Shown here piece by piece: positions 1 to 8,909 of a stretch of DNA of 64,000 bases. The notes below the pieces were generated by a model, which saw only the letters and a program-made list of their open reading frames with translations, was not told the DNA's origin and made no database searches. The DNA is from Clostridiales bacterium. GTDB taxonomy: Bacteria > Bacillota > Clostridia > Christensenellales > Aristaeellaceae. The stretch's first letter is position 1. Each line of letters opens with the position of its first letter. Position numbers and translations under genes: made by a program. Location of the stretch: the NCBI GenBank assembly GCA_004554085.1, contig SFNY01000018.1, forward strand, positions 24,720-88,719, given 5' to 3'.

Positions 1-812
1 CCAACGAGACCGGCACCGACGCGAGTCAGAACTTCAAGCGCATGATGCCCTCGGCCCTGCTGCCGCTGGGACTGTGCGTGCTCATCTACGCCGCGCTCTC
101 GCTGTGGAACCGGCCCGGCGCGGTGGACAGCACGCTGCTTGCCCGCTTTGAGGGGGAGTTTGCGCTCTCGCTGTGGTGCCTGCTGCCCACAGTTCTGCTG
201 CTGGCGCTGGCCTTCGCGGGCATGAAGATCAAGTACGTGATGGCCATCGACGTGCTCGTCTCGCTGATCCTCACGCTGGTTTTGCAGAATACCTCCCTCA
301 TGGACGCGCTGCGCATGATGCTGCTGGGCTACGTCCCGAGGGATCCGGAGCTCACCGCCATCCTCTCCGGCGGCGGCGTGAAGTCCATGCTGGAGATCGT
401 GTGCATCCTGCTTCTGTCCAGCGGCTGCTCCGGCATCTTCGAGGGCACGCAGATGCTCTCCTCCGTGGAGGGTGCGCTGCGAAGGCTCTGCGGGCGCATC
501 GGCCGCTTCCCCGCCATGGTGTTCACCAGCATCGCCACCGCCTGCGTGTTCTGCAACCAGACCATCGGCATCATCATGTGCCGCCAGTGCATGGGCGGCA
601 ACTACCCCGACACCGAGCAAGGCCGCATCGATCTGATGCTCGACATCGAGAACTCCGTGGTCACGATCTCCGGCCTGGTGCCCTGGTGCATCGCCTGCAG
701 CGTGCCGCTGGGCATGCTGGGCTGCGACGTTCGCTCGCTGCCCTTCGCCTGTTTTTTGTACCTGATTCCGCTGTGCTGGCACTTCCAGCTCCGCCGAAGG
801 GCACGCAACTGA
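1..812 (+). CDS. nhaC: Na+/H+ antiporter, NhaC family (C-terminal part, cut by window edge)
   Basis: The frame is open to the left edge (read from base 3) and ends at 812, so only the last ~270 residues are seen. It is an integral membrane protein with several long hydrophobic stretches, expected to exchange Na+ for H+ across the cytoplasmic membrane. The late segment around 'ENSVVTISGLVPW' followed by a hydrophobic helix resembles the C-terminal core of NhaC-type carriers. The first methionines inside the window (near 42) are internal and not the real start. No terminator is evident before the next gene 62 bases downstream, so the two could be cotranscribed. Family assignment rests on overall pattern; substrate and direction are inferred from the family. 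Confidence 0.75.
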   Translation, partial: NETGTDASQNFKRMMPSALLPLGLCVLIYAALSLWNRPGAVDSTLLARFEGEFALSLWCLLPTVLLLALAFAGMKIKYVMAIDVLVSLILTLVLQNTSLMDALRMMLLGYVPRDPELTAILSGGGVKSMLEIVCILLLSSGCSGIFEGTQMLSSVEGALRRLCGRIGRFPAMVFTSIATACVFCNQTIGIIMCRQCMGGNYPDTEQGRIDLMLDIENSVVTISGLVPWCIACSVPLGMLGCDVRSLPFACFLYLIPLCWHFQLRRRARN

Positions 813-874
813 GGATCGGCGCATTTCATAAACTATCCCGGCTCTCCGCCGCATGAAGGAAGGTTTGCATTTCC

Positions 875-2044
875 ATGATTTCCATCCTCTCCCGCATCTT
901 CATCAAGAACCACACGGAGACCTCCGACCCCGGCGTACGCCGCGCCTACGGCGTGCTCTGCGGCGCGGTGGGTGTCTTTTTGAACGTGCTGCTCTTCGCG
1001 GCCAAGTACCTGGCCGGCACGCTCACCGGCTCCATCGCCATCGTCGCCGACGCATTCAACAACCTCTCCGACGCAGGCTCGTCCATCATCACCCTGCTGG
1101 GCTTCAAGCTCGCCGCAAAGAAGCCCGACCGCGACCATCCCTACGGCCACGGCCGCTTCGAGTGCATCGCGGGCCTGGTGGTGTCCTTCGTCATCCTGAT
1201 GATGGGCTTCGATCTGGCCAAGAGCTCCGTCACCAAGATCTTCCACCCCGAGGCCGTGGACTTCAGCATCCTGTCCATCTGCATCCTGATCGGCTCGATC
1301 CTGGTCAAGCTCTACATGGCGCTTTACAACCGCGCGGTGGGCAAGCGCATCAACTCCGCCGCCGTGATGGCCACCGCCACCGACAGCCTCTCCGACGTCT
1401 GCGCCACCACCATGGTTCTCGCCGCCACCCTCATCGCCCGCTTCACCGGCGTGAACATCGACGGCTGGGCCGGTGCGATCGTGTCGCTGGTCATCCTCTG
1501 GGCCGGCTACAACGCCGCCAAGGACACCATCGATCCCCTGCTGGGCCAGGCTCCCGACCCCGAGTTCGTGCAGCGCATCGCCGACATCGTGAACCGCTAC
1601 CCCGATGTGGTGGGCATTCACGACCTGGCCGTGCACGACTACGGCGCGGGCCGCGTGATGATCTCGCTGCACGCCGAGGTTCCCTCCAGCGGCGACATCA
1701 TGGCCCTGCACGACGTGATCGACACCATCGAGCGCGACCTGCAGGACGAATTGAACTGCAGCGCCGTGATCCACATGGATCCCATCTCCACCGACGATCA
1801 GCTCATCACCTCCACCCGCGAGCTGCTGAAAGACCGCATCCACGCGCAGATCAGCCCGGACATCTCCATCCACGACTTCCGCATGGTGCCCGGCCCCACC
1901 CACACCAACGTGATCTTCGACGCGGTGGTTCCCTATGAATTCCCGCAGAGTGACGAGCAGGTGCGGGATGAGATCTCCAGGCTGGTGCGCGCCATCGAGG
2001 GCGACTACTTCGCCGTGGTGACCATCGACCATCCGGTCGCATAA
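875..2044 (+). CDS. Cation diffusion facilitator exporter, manganese-type signature
   Basis: A 389-residue CDF transporter: an N-terminal six-helix membrane domain and a C-terminal cytoplasmic metal-sensing domain of about 90 residues, with an extra C-terminal tail. Metal-site motifs are visible in helix 2 (DAFNNLSD, residues 59-66, giving N62-x3-D66) and helix 5 (DSLSD, residues 170-174, giving D170-x3-D174). This N-D-D-D quartet is the one known from Mn2+ exporters such as MntE/MneP, unlike the H/D-D-H-D quartet of zinc or iron CDFs, so Mn2+ export is the best guess. The start at 875 is chosen because a purine-rich AAGGAAGG lies ~9 bases upstream. The transcript ends at the strong terminator 2069-2110. 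Confidence 0.88.
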   Translation: MISILSRIFIKNHTETSDPGVRRAYGVLCGAVGVFLNVLLFAAKYLAGTLTGSIAIVADAFNNLSDAGSSIITLLGFKLAAKKPDRDHPYGHGRFECIAGLVVSFVILMMGFDLAKSSVTKIFHPEAVDFSILSICILIGSILVKLYMALYNRAVGKRINSAAVMATATDSLSDVCATTMVLAATLIARFTGVNIDGWAGAIVSLVILWAGYNAAKDTIDPLLGQAPDPEFVQRIADIVNRYPDVVGIHDLAVHDYGAGRVMISLHAEVPSSGDIMALHDVIDTIERDLQDELNCSAVIHMDPISTDDQLITSTRELLKDRIHAQISPDISIHDFRMVPGPTHTNVIFDAVVPYEFPQSDEQVRDEISRLVRAIEGDYFAVVTIDHPVA

Positions 2045-2068
2045 TTCTTTAACATTTTGCCGTACATA

Positions 2069-2110
2069 GGGCTGCGATGCGCGATTTCCGCCGCGTCGCA
2101 GCCCTTTTTT
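2069..2110 (+). terminator. Rho-independent terminator after the CDF gene
   Basis: A perfect 9-bp stem (GGGCTGCGA with TCGCAGCCC) closes an 18-base loop and is followed directly by six T. It lies 24 bases after the CDF stop codon. Confidence 0.9.
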
Positions 2111-2229
2111 GCGCCAAAGATGTTGCATATTATTACAGACATATTACAGTCATAATTCAACCAAACTACTTTTACATTTCATTTTGCAGGTTTTTTGTGC
2201 TTTGCAGCGAATATTTATTCCCATATCCG

Positions 2230-2271
2230 GGGAGGATTCTGTCCTCCCGCTGCATCGCGCCCCCGGGGCGC
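2230..2271 (+). other. Two hairpin/palindrome structures in the leader of the NlpC/P60 gene
   Basis: The 190-base AT-rich upstream region of the next gene contains an inverted repeat GGGAGGA-5-TCCTCCC (2230-2248) and then a GC-only palindrome at 2257-2271. Neither is followed by a T run. They could be leader-RNA structure or an operator; no known riboswitch consensus was recognised and no clear sigma-A promoter was found in this region. Confidence 0.4.
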
Positions 2272-2301
2272 AGGAATCGAGCACAATGCGAGGGAAACCA
2301 G

Positions 2302-4494
2302 ATGAACAACAAATGCTGCAAATTCAAGAGGATCACGGCGCTTCTGCTGATGCTGCTGATGCTGCTGTCCGGCGCTCCTGCGCTGGCGGAGAGCTACTCC
2401 GCAGCCGTGACGGACAGCGTGGCCGCCTACGCCGATGCATCCCTCACCCGCAAGGTGGGTGATCTGGAGCGCTACGACGTGGTCACCGTCACCGGAATCA
2501 AGGGCGAGGTCGCGCGGATCCGCTACGGCGGCTACACCATGTACACCAGACTCGGCGCACTGGTTGCCGTGAAGGACTTCGCCACCGCCGCCACCGTGCA
2601 GACTGCGGGCCGCGTGTACCAGAGCCCGGATACCACCAGCCAGAGCCTTGCGCTGAAGCAGGGCACCCAGGTTTACATACTGGCCACCTCCGGCGACTGG
2701 GCGATGATTGAGAAGGACGGCAACGTGGGCTACACCTTCCTGTCCTGCCTGCAGAGCGCCGGTTCCGGCAGCTCTGAAAGTGATTCGGATCCCTTCCTGC
2801 CCGACGGTGACAGTTCCAACAATACCGGCGATCTGGCCGGCTCCGGTTCCACCACGACCAACAACGGCTCCGTGACCATCGAGACCGTGGAGGCCGTGGT
2901 CAAAAGCGCCACGCTGCCCGTGTACGCCAGCGCCAGCACCTCTTCCAAGAAGCTGGGCACGCTGAAGGCCGGACAGGCCGTCACCGTGCACGCCTACACC
3001 GCCGACTGGGCCTACATCAGCCTGAGCGGCAAGTACGGCTTCTGCGCGCTGAAGGGACTTCAGAAGAAGTCCGGCGATGCGGCGGAGGAGACCCCCGAGA
3101 ATCCCTTCGATCCCGGCACGGCCGTTCCCGCCACCGTCACCGCCTCCAGCGTGACCGTGTACCAGAGCGCCAGCAGCTCCGCAAAGAAGCTGGGCACGCT
3201 GAAGAAGGGCGCTGAGGTCAAGCTGCTGAAGGTCTCCGGCAGCTGGGCCTACATCGAGCTCAACGGCAACTACGGCTACTGCGCCGCCAGCGCGCTCACG
3301 AAGAACAGCGAGCTGGACAGCGGCGCGACGGACAGCAGCGCCATGGGCAGCTGCACCGTCGTCAGCGCCAGCGCGAAGGCCTACGCAAAGAAATCCACCT
3401 CCGCCGCCAGCATCACCCTGTCCATGGGCGACACCCTCGATTTCTACGGCTACGATTCCAAGTGGGTCGAGGTGAAGGTCAGCGGCAAGACCGGCTACAT
3501 GCTGCGCTCCGATCTGAGTCCCGCCAGCTACGCCGAGCTGAAGAATGAGGACAGCGGCGACGCGGTCAAGACCCTGGAGAACGCCCTGCTGGCCCTGGGC
3601 TACCTGGACAGCGTGCCCTCCAGCAACTTCTCCGCCAACACCGTCACCGCCCTCAAGCGCCTGCAGGCGGCCTGCGGCATGGAGCAGACCGGCGTCGCCG
3701 ACGTGGCCACCCAGCGCGTGCTCTACTCCGGCAACGCCCCGGCCTCTCCCCTGCTGAGCGCCAGCCTGACCAGCGGCAGCTCCGGCGAGAACGTGACCCG
3801 CGTGCAGAACCGTCTGCTGGCCCTGGGCTACCTGTGCCAGAGCTCCAGCGTGGACGGCAGCTACGGCTCCACCACGGCCTCGGCCATCAAGCTGTTCCAG
3901 ACCGCGGCGGGCGGCAGCGCCACCGGCGTGGCCGACAGTGCAACCATCCGCGCGCTCTACTCCACCTCCGCGCCCAAGCTGCCCAGCGGCAGCAAGGCTG
4001 CGGACTACAAGGAGAACTCCTACGGCGGCTCCTCCAGTGTCAGCGGCATGCCCGCCGGCCTGGAATCCACCACCAGCAGCTACAACAGCAGCATGTCCAA
4101 CGCGCAGAAGCTGGAGCATGTGATCTACGTGGCTCAGAACCAGCTGGGCAAGAAGTATGTGTTCGGCGCCACCGGCACCGCCACCTTCGATTGCTCGGGC
4201 CTGACCCAGTACTGCTTCAAGCAGATCGGCGTGACCCTGAAGCGCACCGCCTATGCCGAGGGCTACAACGACGAGCGCCCGAAGCTTTCCGGGATTTCCA
4301 GCCTGCGCCGCGGCGATCTGGTGTTCTTCAACACCGTGTCCGACGGCGACCTGTGCGACCACACCGGCATCTACCTGGGCAGCAGCATGTTCATCCACGC
4401 CTCCTCCGGCGCGGGCAAGGTCATCGTCAGCAACCTCTCCAGCGGCTACTACAACCGCGTGTTCAGCTGGGGCCGCCGGGTGCTCAGCGCCTGA
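2302..4494 (+). CDS. Secreted SH3 / peptidoglycan-binding / NlpC-P60 cell-wall hydrolase
   Basis: A 730-residue exported protein. The start at 2302 gives a classical signal peptide (KKxxK-like basic head, hydrophobic core, cleavage near ALA-ES at ~residue 28) after a GAGGGAAA ribosome site; the open frame extends upstream but without homology. Order of domains: about five bacterial SH3 repeats (residues ~30-410) separated by Ser/Gly/Asp-rich linkers, two PG_binding_1 repeats (~415-560), a Ser-rich linker and a C-terminal NlpC/P60 peptidase. The catalytic triad is complete: Cys631 (FDCSGL), His687 (DHTGIYLG) and His699 (FIHASS). It should cleave D-Glu-diamino acid bonds in peptidoglycan stems outside the membrane. 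Terminator 4532-4568 follows. Confidence 0.93.
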   Translation: MNNKCCKFKRITALLLMLLMLLSGAPALAESYSAAVTDSVAAYADASLTRKVGDLERYDVVTVTGIKGEVARIRYGGYTMYTRLGALVAVKDFATAATVQTAGRVYQSPDTTSQSLALKQGTQVYILATSGDWAMIEKDGNVGYTFLSCLQSAGSGSSESDSDPFLPDGDSSNNTGDLAGSGSTTTNNGSVTIETVEAVVKSATLPVYASASTSSKKLGTLKAGQAVTVHAYTADWAYISLSGKYGFCALKGLQKKSGDAAEETPENPFDPGTAVPATVTASSVTVYQSASSSAKKLGTLKKGAEVKLLKVSGSWAYIELNGNYGYCAASALTKNSELDSGATDSSAMGSCTVVSASAKAYAKKSTSAASITLSMGDTLDFYGYDSKWVEVKVSGKTGYMLRSDLSPASYAELKNEDSGDAVKTLENALLALGYLDSVPSSNFSANTVTALKRLQAACGMEQTGVADVATQRVLYSGNAPASPLLSASLTSGSSGENVTRVQNRLLALGYLCQSSSVDGSYGSTTASAIKLFQTAAGGSATGVADSATIRALYSTSAPKLPSGSKAADYKENSYGGSSSVSGMPAGLESTTSSYNSSMSNAQKLEHVIYVAQNQLGKKYVFGATGTATFDCSGLTQYCFKQIGVTLKRTAYAEGYNDERPKLSGISSLRRGDLVFFNTVSDGDLCDHTGIYLGSSMFIHASSGAGKVIVSNLSSGYYNRVFSWGRRVLSA

Positions 4495-4531
4495 CAAGCT
4501 TTCAATTGTTCCCTCATCTCCCATCCCTTCA

Positions 4532-4568
4532 GCCGTACCGAAGCTGTGCTCCGGTGCGGCGCTTTTTT
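4532..4568 (+). terminator. Terminator after the NlpC/P60 gene
   Basis: A 9-bp stem (GCCGTACCG with CGGTGCGGC, one G-U pair) followed by GC and six T. Confidence 0.85.
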
Positions 4569-4578
4569 GCGCCCGTCC

Positions 4579-4608
4579 TTGACGCACCCTGCGCAGATTT
4601 GCTATAAT
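4579..4608 (+). promoter_or_regulatory. Sigma-A promoter of the AroE-like gene
   Basis: TTGACG, an 18-base spacer, then a perfect TATAAT (4603-4608). It lies just after the preceding terminator and about 50 bases before the start codon. Confidence 0.85.
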
Positions 4609-4657
4609 TTACCCGGAGATTTGGCCGCTGTGCCGAAAGAAAGGGAGTTGAATCCGC

Positions 4658-5515
<858 letters not shown>

Positions 5516-5536
5516 TCCCCTCCCCCGATACATACA

Positions 5537-5570
5537 AAACCCGGAGAAAACGAACGTTTTCTCCGGGTTT
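5537..5570. terminator. Bidirectional terminator between convergent genes
   Basis: A long perfect inverted repeat (AAACCCGGAGAAAACG with its complement) with A run before and T run after, so it can stop transcription from both the AroE-like gene and the L,D-transpeptidase gene. Confidence 0.9.
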
Positions 5571-5585
5571 CCTCTATTCCTGTCC

Positions 5586-6926
5586 TCAGCGGATCACAAC
5601 CGTGGTTCCCTCGGGGCAGTTGTCATAAATCCACTTCGCGTCGTCCACCGCCAGGCGCACGCAGCCGTGGGAGGCCTTCCTGCCCAGGGCGCGCACGGAC
5701 GAATTCGTGGGGCCCTGCTTGCTGGAGTTGTACAGCACCGAGTGGAACAGGATGCCGCCGACGATGCGATAGGCGTACTTCGCATAGCAATTGTAGTCCT
5801 TGAAGTAGTACCACTCGTCAACGGTGATCCTGCCGCCGGCCTGATAGGTGCCCGAGGGCGTGGCGTAGCCGTCCATGCCGGTGGAGCACTTGAACTTCTT
5901 GATCTGCTTGTTGTAGCCGGAGCCGTCCCATTCGTAGACGTACACCCGCTGCTCATCCAGGCTGATGCCGAGCTTGTAGGGGAACACGTACTCCGCCGAC
6001 TTGATCGCGTCGGCGGAGAAGAGCTTCTCCTGGGTGGCCTGATCCGCCACGCCGCTCTCCTTCAGGCCGTTCTTCTTCTGGAAGTACTTCAGCGCATTCT
6101 CGGTGAGTGCGCCGTAGCTGCCGTCGGGCTTGTACAGGTAGCCCAGAGAACGCAGCCTGCGCTGCACGCGCCAGACCTCCGCGTCCCTGTCGCCGGTCTG
6201 CACCAGGCGCTGATAGATCTGGAAGCTGTATTCGCCCCGGGCGAACTTCAGCACCTCGTCGGTGATCTCGCCGTCGTAGCCGCTGGCGGAGGCGATCTGG
6301 GTCTCCGGCTCGATGGGCGTGTCCACAGCCACGGGCTGCGCATCCGGCGACATGGTGGGCTCCGGCGTGGGCTCGGGCGTGGCGTAGGCCGCATAGGCTG
6401 CGGCGTTGGTGGTGTATATGTACTCCTTGAATTCGGAGATGGCCGTCTTGGTGGTGTCGCCCACAATGCCGTCCGCATTGCCGTTCATGAAGCCCCAGAG
6501 AACCAGCTTCTGCTGGAGCAAGAGCACGTCCGAATCCTGCATGCCCTCGCGCACCGGCGCGGTCTTGGCCGCGCTGGAGTAAAGGATACTCTGGGTGGAA
6601 TCGTCCGCCACGCCGGTGGGGGTCAGGCCGTTCTCCTCCTGAAAGGCGAGCACAGCGGACTCCGTCAGCTGGCCGTACTGGCCGTCGGCGGCGCTGGAGA
6701 GGTAGCCCAGCTCCTGCAGGCGGTTTTGCAGCATGACCACATAGGCTGCCGCGTCGTCGCCGTCCCTGGAGCCCACGTGCAGCGTGGGATAGTTGCCGGA
6801 CAGGCCCGAATTCTCCCCCGAGTCCACCAGACCCAGGGCCTCCGCACCGGTCAGGCTCGTGGCCAGGGCTGCGGTGGAGCTGATCATCAGCGCCGCAATC
6901 AGCAGGGCGCTCAGGAATCGTTTCAA
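5586..6926 (-). CDS. Secreted L,D-transpeptidase (YkuD) with peptidoglycan-binding repeats
   Basis: A 446-residue protein expected to make 3-3 cross-links in peptidoglycan or attach proteins to it. I choose a TTG start at 6926-6924, because AAAGGAAAGAAGG sits 8 bases upstream and the protein then begins with a signal peptide (KRFL, hydrophobic core, AALA); no ATG fits. Then come two PG_binding_1 repeats (~35-150), a Pro/Glu/Thr linker, a third PG-binding repeat (~240-300) and the C-terminal YkuD domain with the catalytic motif SHGCVRL (Cys422). The gene starts 35 bases after the SDR gene on the same strand and is probably cotranscribed with it. It ends at the shared terminator 5537-5570. Confidence 0.9.
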   Translation of the reverse strand: MKRFLSALLIAALMISSTAALATSLTGAEALGLVDSGENSGLSGNYPTLHVGSRDGDDAAAYVVMLQNRLQELGYLSSAADGQYGQLTESAVLAFQEENGLTPTGVADDSTQSILYSSAAKTAPVREGMQDSDVLLLQQKLVLWGFMNGNADGIVGDTTKTAISEFKEYIYTTNAAAYAAYATPEPTPEPTMSPDAQPVAVDTPIEPETQIASASGYDGEITDEVLKFARGEYSFQIYQRLVQTGDRDAEVWRVQRRLRSLGYLYKPDGSYGALTENALKYFQKKNGLKESGVADQATQEKLFSADAIKSAEYVFPYKLGISLDEQRVYVYEWDGSGYNKQIKKFKCSTGMDGYATPSGTYQAGGRITVDEWYYFKDYNCYAKYAYRIVGGILFHSVLYNSSKQGPTNSSVRALGRKASHGCVRLAVDDAKWIYDNCPEGTTVVIR

Positions 6927-6961
6927 GCGTTCAACCTTCTTTCCTTTGTTACTTCGCGCCG

Positions 6962-7693
6962 TCAGAACGGCTGCTTGCCGATGCGGTGCAGCTGCACCTC
7001 GTCGATCACCGCGTTGCCGCGATGGGTCAGCAGAAACTCCGCCGTGTCGGCGATGTCCTCCACGCCAATCAGCGCGTTCATGTCGATGTCCGGGCGGGAG
7101 ACGGTGCGCGCCATCTCGGTGTTGACTGCGCCGGGGCAGATGATGTGCACCCGTATGCCGTCCCTGTAGACCTCTGCCGCCAGCGCCTTGGTCATGCCCA
7201 GCAGCGCGTGCTTGGCGGTGCCGTAGGCGGACTGGGTGGGATAGCCCTTGTGGCTCACCACCGAGCCGATGTTGATGATGGTCGGGCAATCGGAGCTGCG
7301 CAGCGGCGCGATGGCGTCGCGGCAGAGCAGGTAGGGCGCGTAGACGTTCGTGCGCATCATCGCGTCGAACTCGTCATAGCCGGTCTCCTCCATATTTTTG
7401 ACGAAGCAGATGCCCGCATTGTTCACCAAAACATCCAATCTTCCAAAATATGTCACAACTCTGCCGATCACTCCCTGCACGAAGATGGGATCCATCAGGT
7501 CGCCGGAGATCAGCAGCGCGCCCTCGCCCTGACCCGCGGCCTCTGCGGTGGCGCGCAGCTTGTCCATGCTGCGGCCCAGCAGCGCCAGACGAAAGCCCAG
7601 CTTCGCCATCCGCAGGGAGAGCACCCGGCCGATGCCGCCGCCCGCGCCGGTGATCAGCGCGACCCTTCCCTCAAAATTGCGAACCTCCGCCAT
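6962..7693 (-). CDS. Short-chain dehydrogenase/reductase
   Basis: A 243-residue classical SDR. Visible motifs are the nucleotide-binding TGAGGGIG (residues ~16-23), NNAG (~91-94), and the catalytic Ser plus YGTAK (YxxxK) around 140-160, followed by PGAVNTEM. These show an active NAD(P)H-dependent oxidoreductase, but the substrate cannot be read from sequence. A ribosome site (GGAGG) precedes the ATG at 7693. It lies between the aldolase terminator (7718-7754) and the L,D-transpeptidase gene. No clear promoter was found, so it may depend on read-through from the aldolase transcript. Confidence 0.88.
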   Translation of the reverse strand: MAEVRNFEGRVALITGAGGGIGRVLSLRMAKLGFRLALLGRSMDKLRATAEAAGQGEGALLISGDLMDPIFVQGVIGRVVTYFGRLDVLVNNAGICFVKNMEETGYDEFDAMMRTNVYAPYLLCRDAIAPLRSSDCPTIINIGSVVSHKGYPTQSAYGTAKHALLGMTKALAAEVYRDGIRVHIICPGAVNTEMARTVSRPDIDMNALIGVEDIADTAEFLLTHRGNAVIDEVQLHRIGKQPF

Positions 7694-7717
7694 GCAACTT
7701 CCTCCTTTTCTCTTTCC

Positions 7718-7754
7718 AAAAAACTCCCCGATACCCTCTTTGAATATCGGGGAG
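7718..7754 (-). terminator. Terminator after the aldolase gene
   Basis: Read on the minus strand: a perfect 10-bp stem CTCCCCGATA / TATCGGGGAG with an 11-base loop and six T. Confidence 0.88.
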
Positions 7755-7768
7755 CAGGCGTTTTTCGA

Positions 7769-8671
7769 TCAGTAGAGGATCTTCGCGTCGTCCGCAGTGT
7801 GCAGGAAGTCGCGAATCAGCTCGCGGCAGCGAGTGTAGACGCATTCGCGGGCGTATTCCACGTCGTTCTTCTCGCGCATGGCGCGCTCATAGGGCTGGCG
7901 CAGCTCGGTGCCGACGTTGATCTTGGCGATGCCGGCCTTGATGCCCCGGGTGATGTAGTCGTTCTCGATGCCGGAGCCGCCGTGCAGCACCAGCGGGATG
8001 TTCAGCGCGTTGCGCAGGGTCTCGATGTGCTCCACGTCCAGCTTCGCGGCGGGCTTCTTCTTATCCAGCAGGTTGTCCGCGATCGCGCCGTGCACGCTGC
8101 CCACGGCAACGCTCAGCCAGTCGCACTCGGACTCGCGCACGAACTTCACGGCCTCGTCCACCTTGGTAAAGCCCATCTTCTTGGCGAAGATCTCCTCGTA
8201 GGGGATCGCCTGCTGACTGGTCTCGTGGCCCATCACCGCGCCCAGCTCGGCCTCCACCGGGATGCCGGCGGCGTGTGCAAGCTCCGCAACCGCGCGGGTC
8301 GCAGCAATGTTGCCCTCCAGATCCAGGCGGGATGCGTCCACCATCACGGAGCCGTAACCCGCATTGATGGCGCGCTGGATGATCGGCAGGTAGTCGACCT
8401 CCTTGTGATCCTCATCGATCACCGGAACGTGATCCAGGTGCAGCAGGGTGTGGCCCTCCACGGCGTACTTGGCGTACTCATCCGCGATGTTCTCCAGGCT
8501 GCCCGCCTCGAACTTCTCCCACTCCAGGCGCGCCACCTGAATCATGGCCACGCTGTTCTCGTCCACAACTGCCTGCACGATCGCCTTGAGCATCGGCGGG
8601 TGCGGAATGTTGAATGCAGGAACCACCAGACCGTTCTCCAGAGCTTTGCGAACAATAATTCTCGTATCCAT
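7769..8671 (-). CDS. Class II fructose-bisphosphate / ketose-bisphosphate aldolase
   Basis: A 300-residue zinc-dependent TIM-barrel aldolase. The signature HLDH (His78-Leu-Asp80-His81; Asp80 catalytic, His81 metal ligand), a second metal-binding VHGA region, HGGSG and the phosphate-binding INVGTEL are all present. It should cleave a ketose 1,6-bisphosphate into two triose phosphates; whether the substrate is fructose or tagatose bisphosphate cannot be settled. The start at 8671 (MDTRIIV) is preferred over upstream ATGs because GGAGG lies 7 bases upstream. It is transcribed alone from the extended -10 promoter at 8750-8758, where a catabolite-repression-like palindrome overlaps the start region. 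Confidence 0.88.
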   Translation of the reverse strand: MDTRIIVRKALENGLVVPAFNIPHPPMLKAIVQAVVDENSVAMIQVARLEWEKFEAGSLENIADEYAKYAVEGHTLLHLDHVPVIDEDHKEVDYLPIIQRAINAGYGSVMVDASRLDLEGNIAATRAVAELAHAAGIPVEAELGAVMGHETSQQAIPYEEIFAKKMGFTKVDEAVKFVRESECDWLSVAVGSVHGAIADNLLDKKKPAAKLDVEHIETLRNALNIPLVLHGGSGIENDYITRGIKAGIAKINVGTELRQPYERAMREKNDVEYARECVYTRCRELIRDFLHTADDAKILY

Positions 8672-8731
8672 TGTAATCCTCCATTCGGCCATGTCGACCA
8701 CCATCGGTTGTTGGGGATGCATCTGCATCAG

Positions 8732-8758
8732 GGCAAACGTTTTCGTTTCATTATACCA
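8732..8758 (-). promoter_or_regulatory. Extended -10 promoter of the aldolase gene with a LacI/CcpA-like palindrome
   Basis: On the minus strand TGG-TATAAT (8758-8750) is an extended -10 element. Directly downstream lies CGAAAACGTTTGCC (8745-8732), which has the central CG and A/T arms of LacI/GalR or CcpA (cre) sites and matches 11 of 14 cre positions by eye. A repressor there would block initiation. Confidence 0.5.
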
Positions 8759-8857
8759 GAGGTTATTGTAGCATGCTTGCATGGTTTTTACAAGCGCAGC
8801 CGTGTGATTCACCGAATTTTACCATTTCGGTTCACATTCTGTCTTCACCGAATGCAC

Positions 8858-8886
8858 TTGCAAGTTTGGCTGCGAACTGCTATCAT
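8858..8886 (+). promoter_or_regulatory. Sigma-A promoter of the topoisomerase III gene
   Basis: TTGCAA, 17-base spacer, TATCAT. The predicted transcript start is about 17 bases before the ATG, leaving a very short leader. Confidence 0.75.
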
Positions 8887-8909
8887 AGCATACTGGAGTG
8901 TGAGTGCAT

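Noticed and set aside
2110..2301. A c-di-AMP (ydaO-type) riboswitch before the NlpC/P60 gene
   Set aside because: The location fits, but the leader is short and the conserved ydaO sequence blocks were not found; only two simple palindromes are present.
2215..4587. A 790-codon minus-strand frame opposite the NlpC/P60 gene
   Set aside because: Gly/Ala/Val/His-rich shadow frame running through the terminator at 4532-4568.
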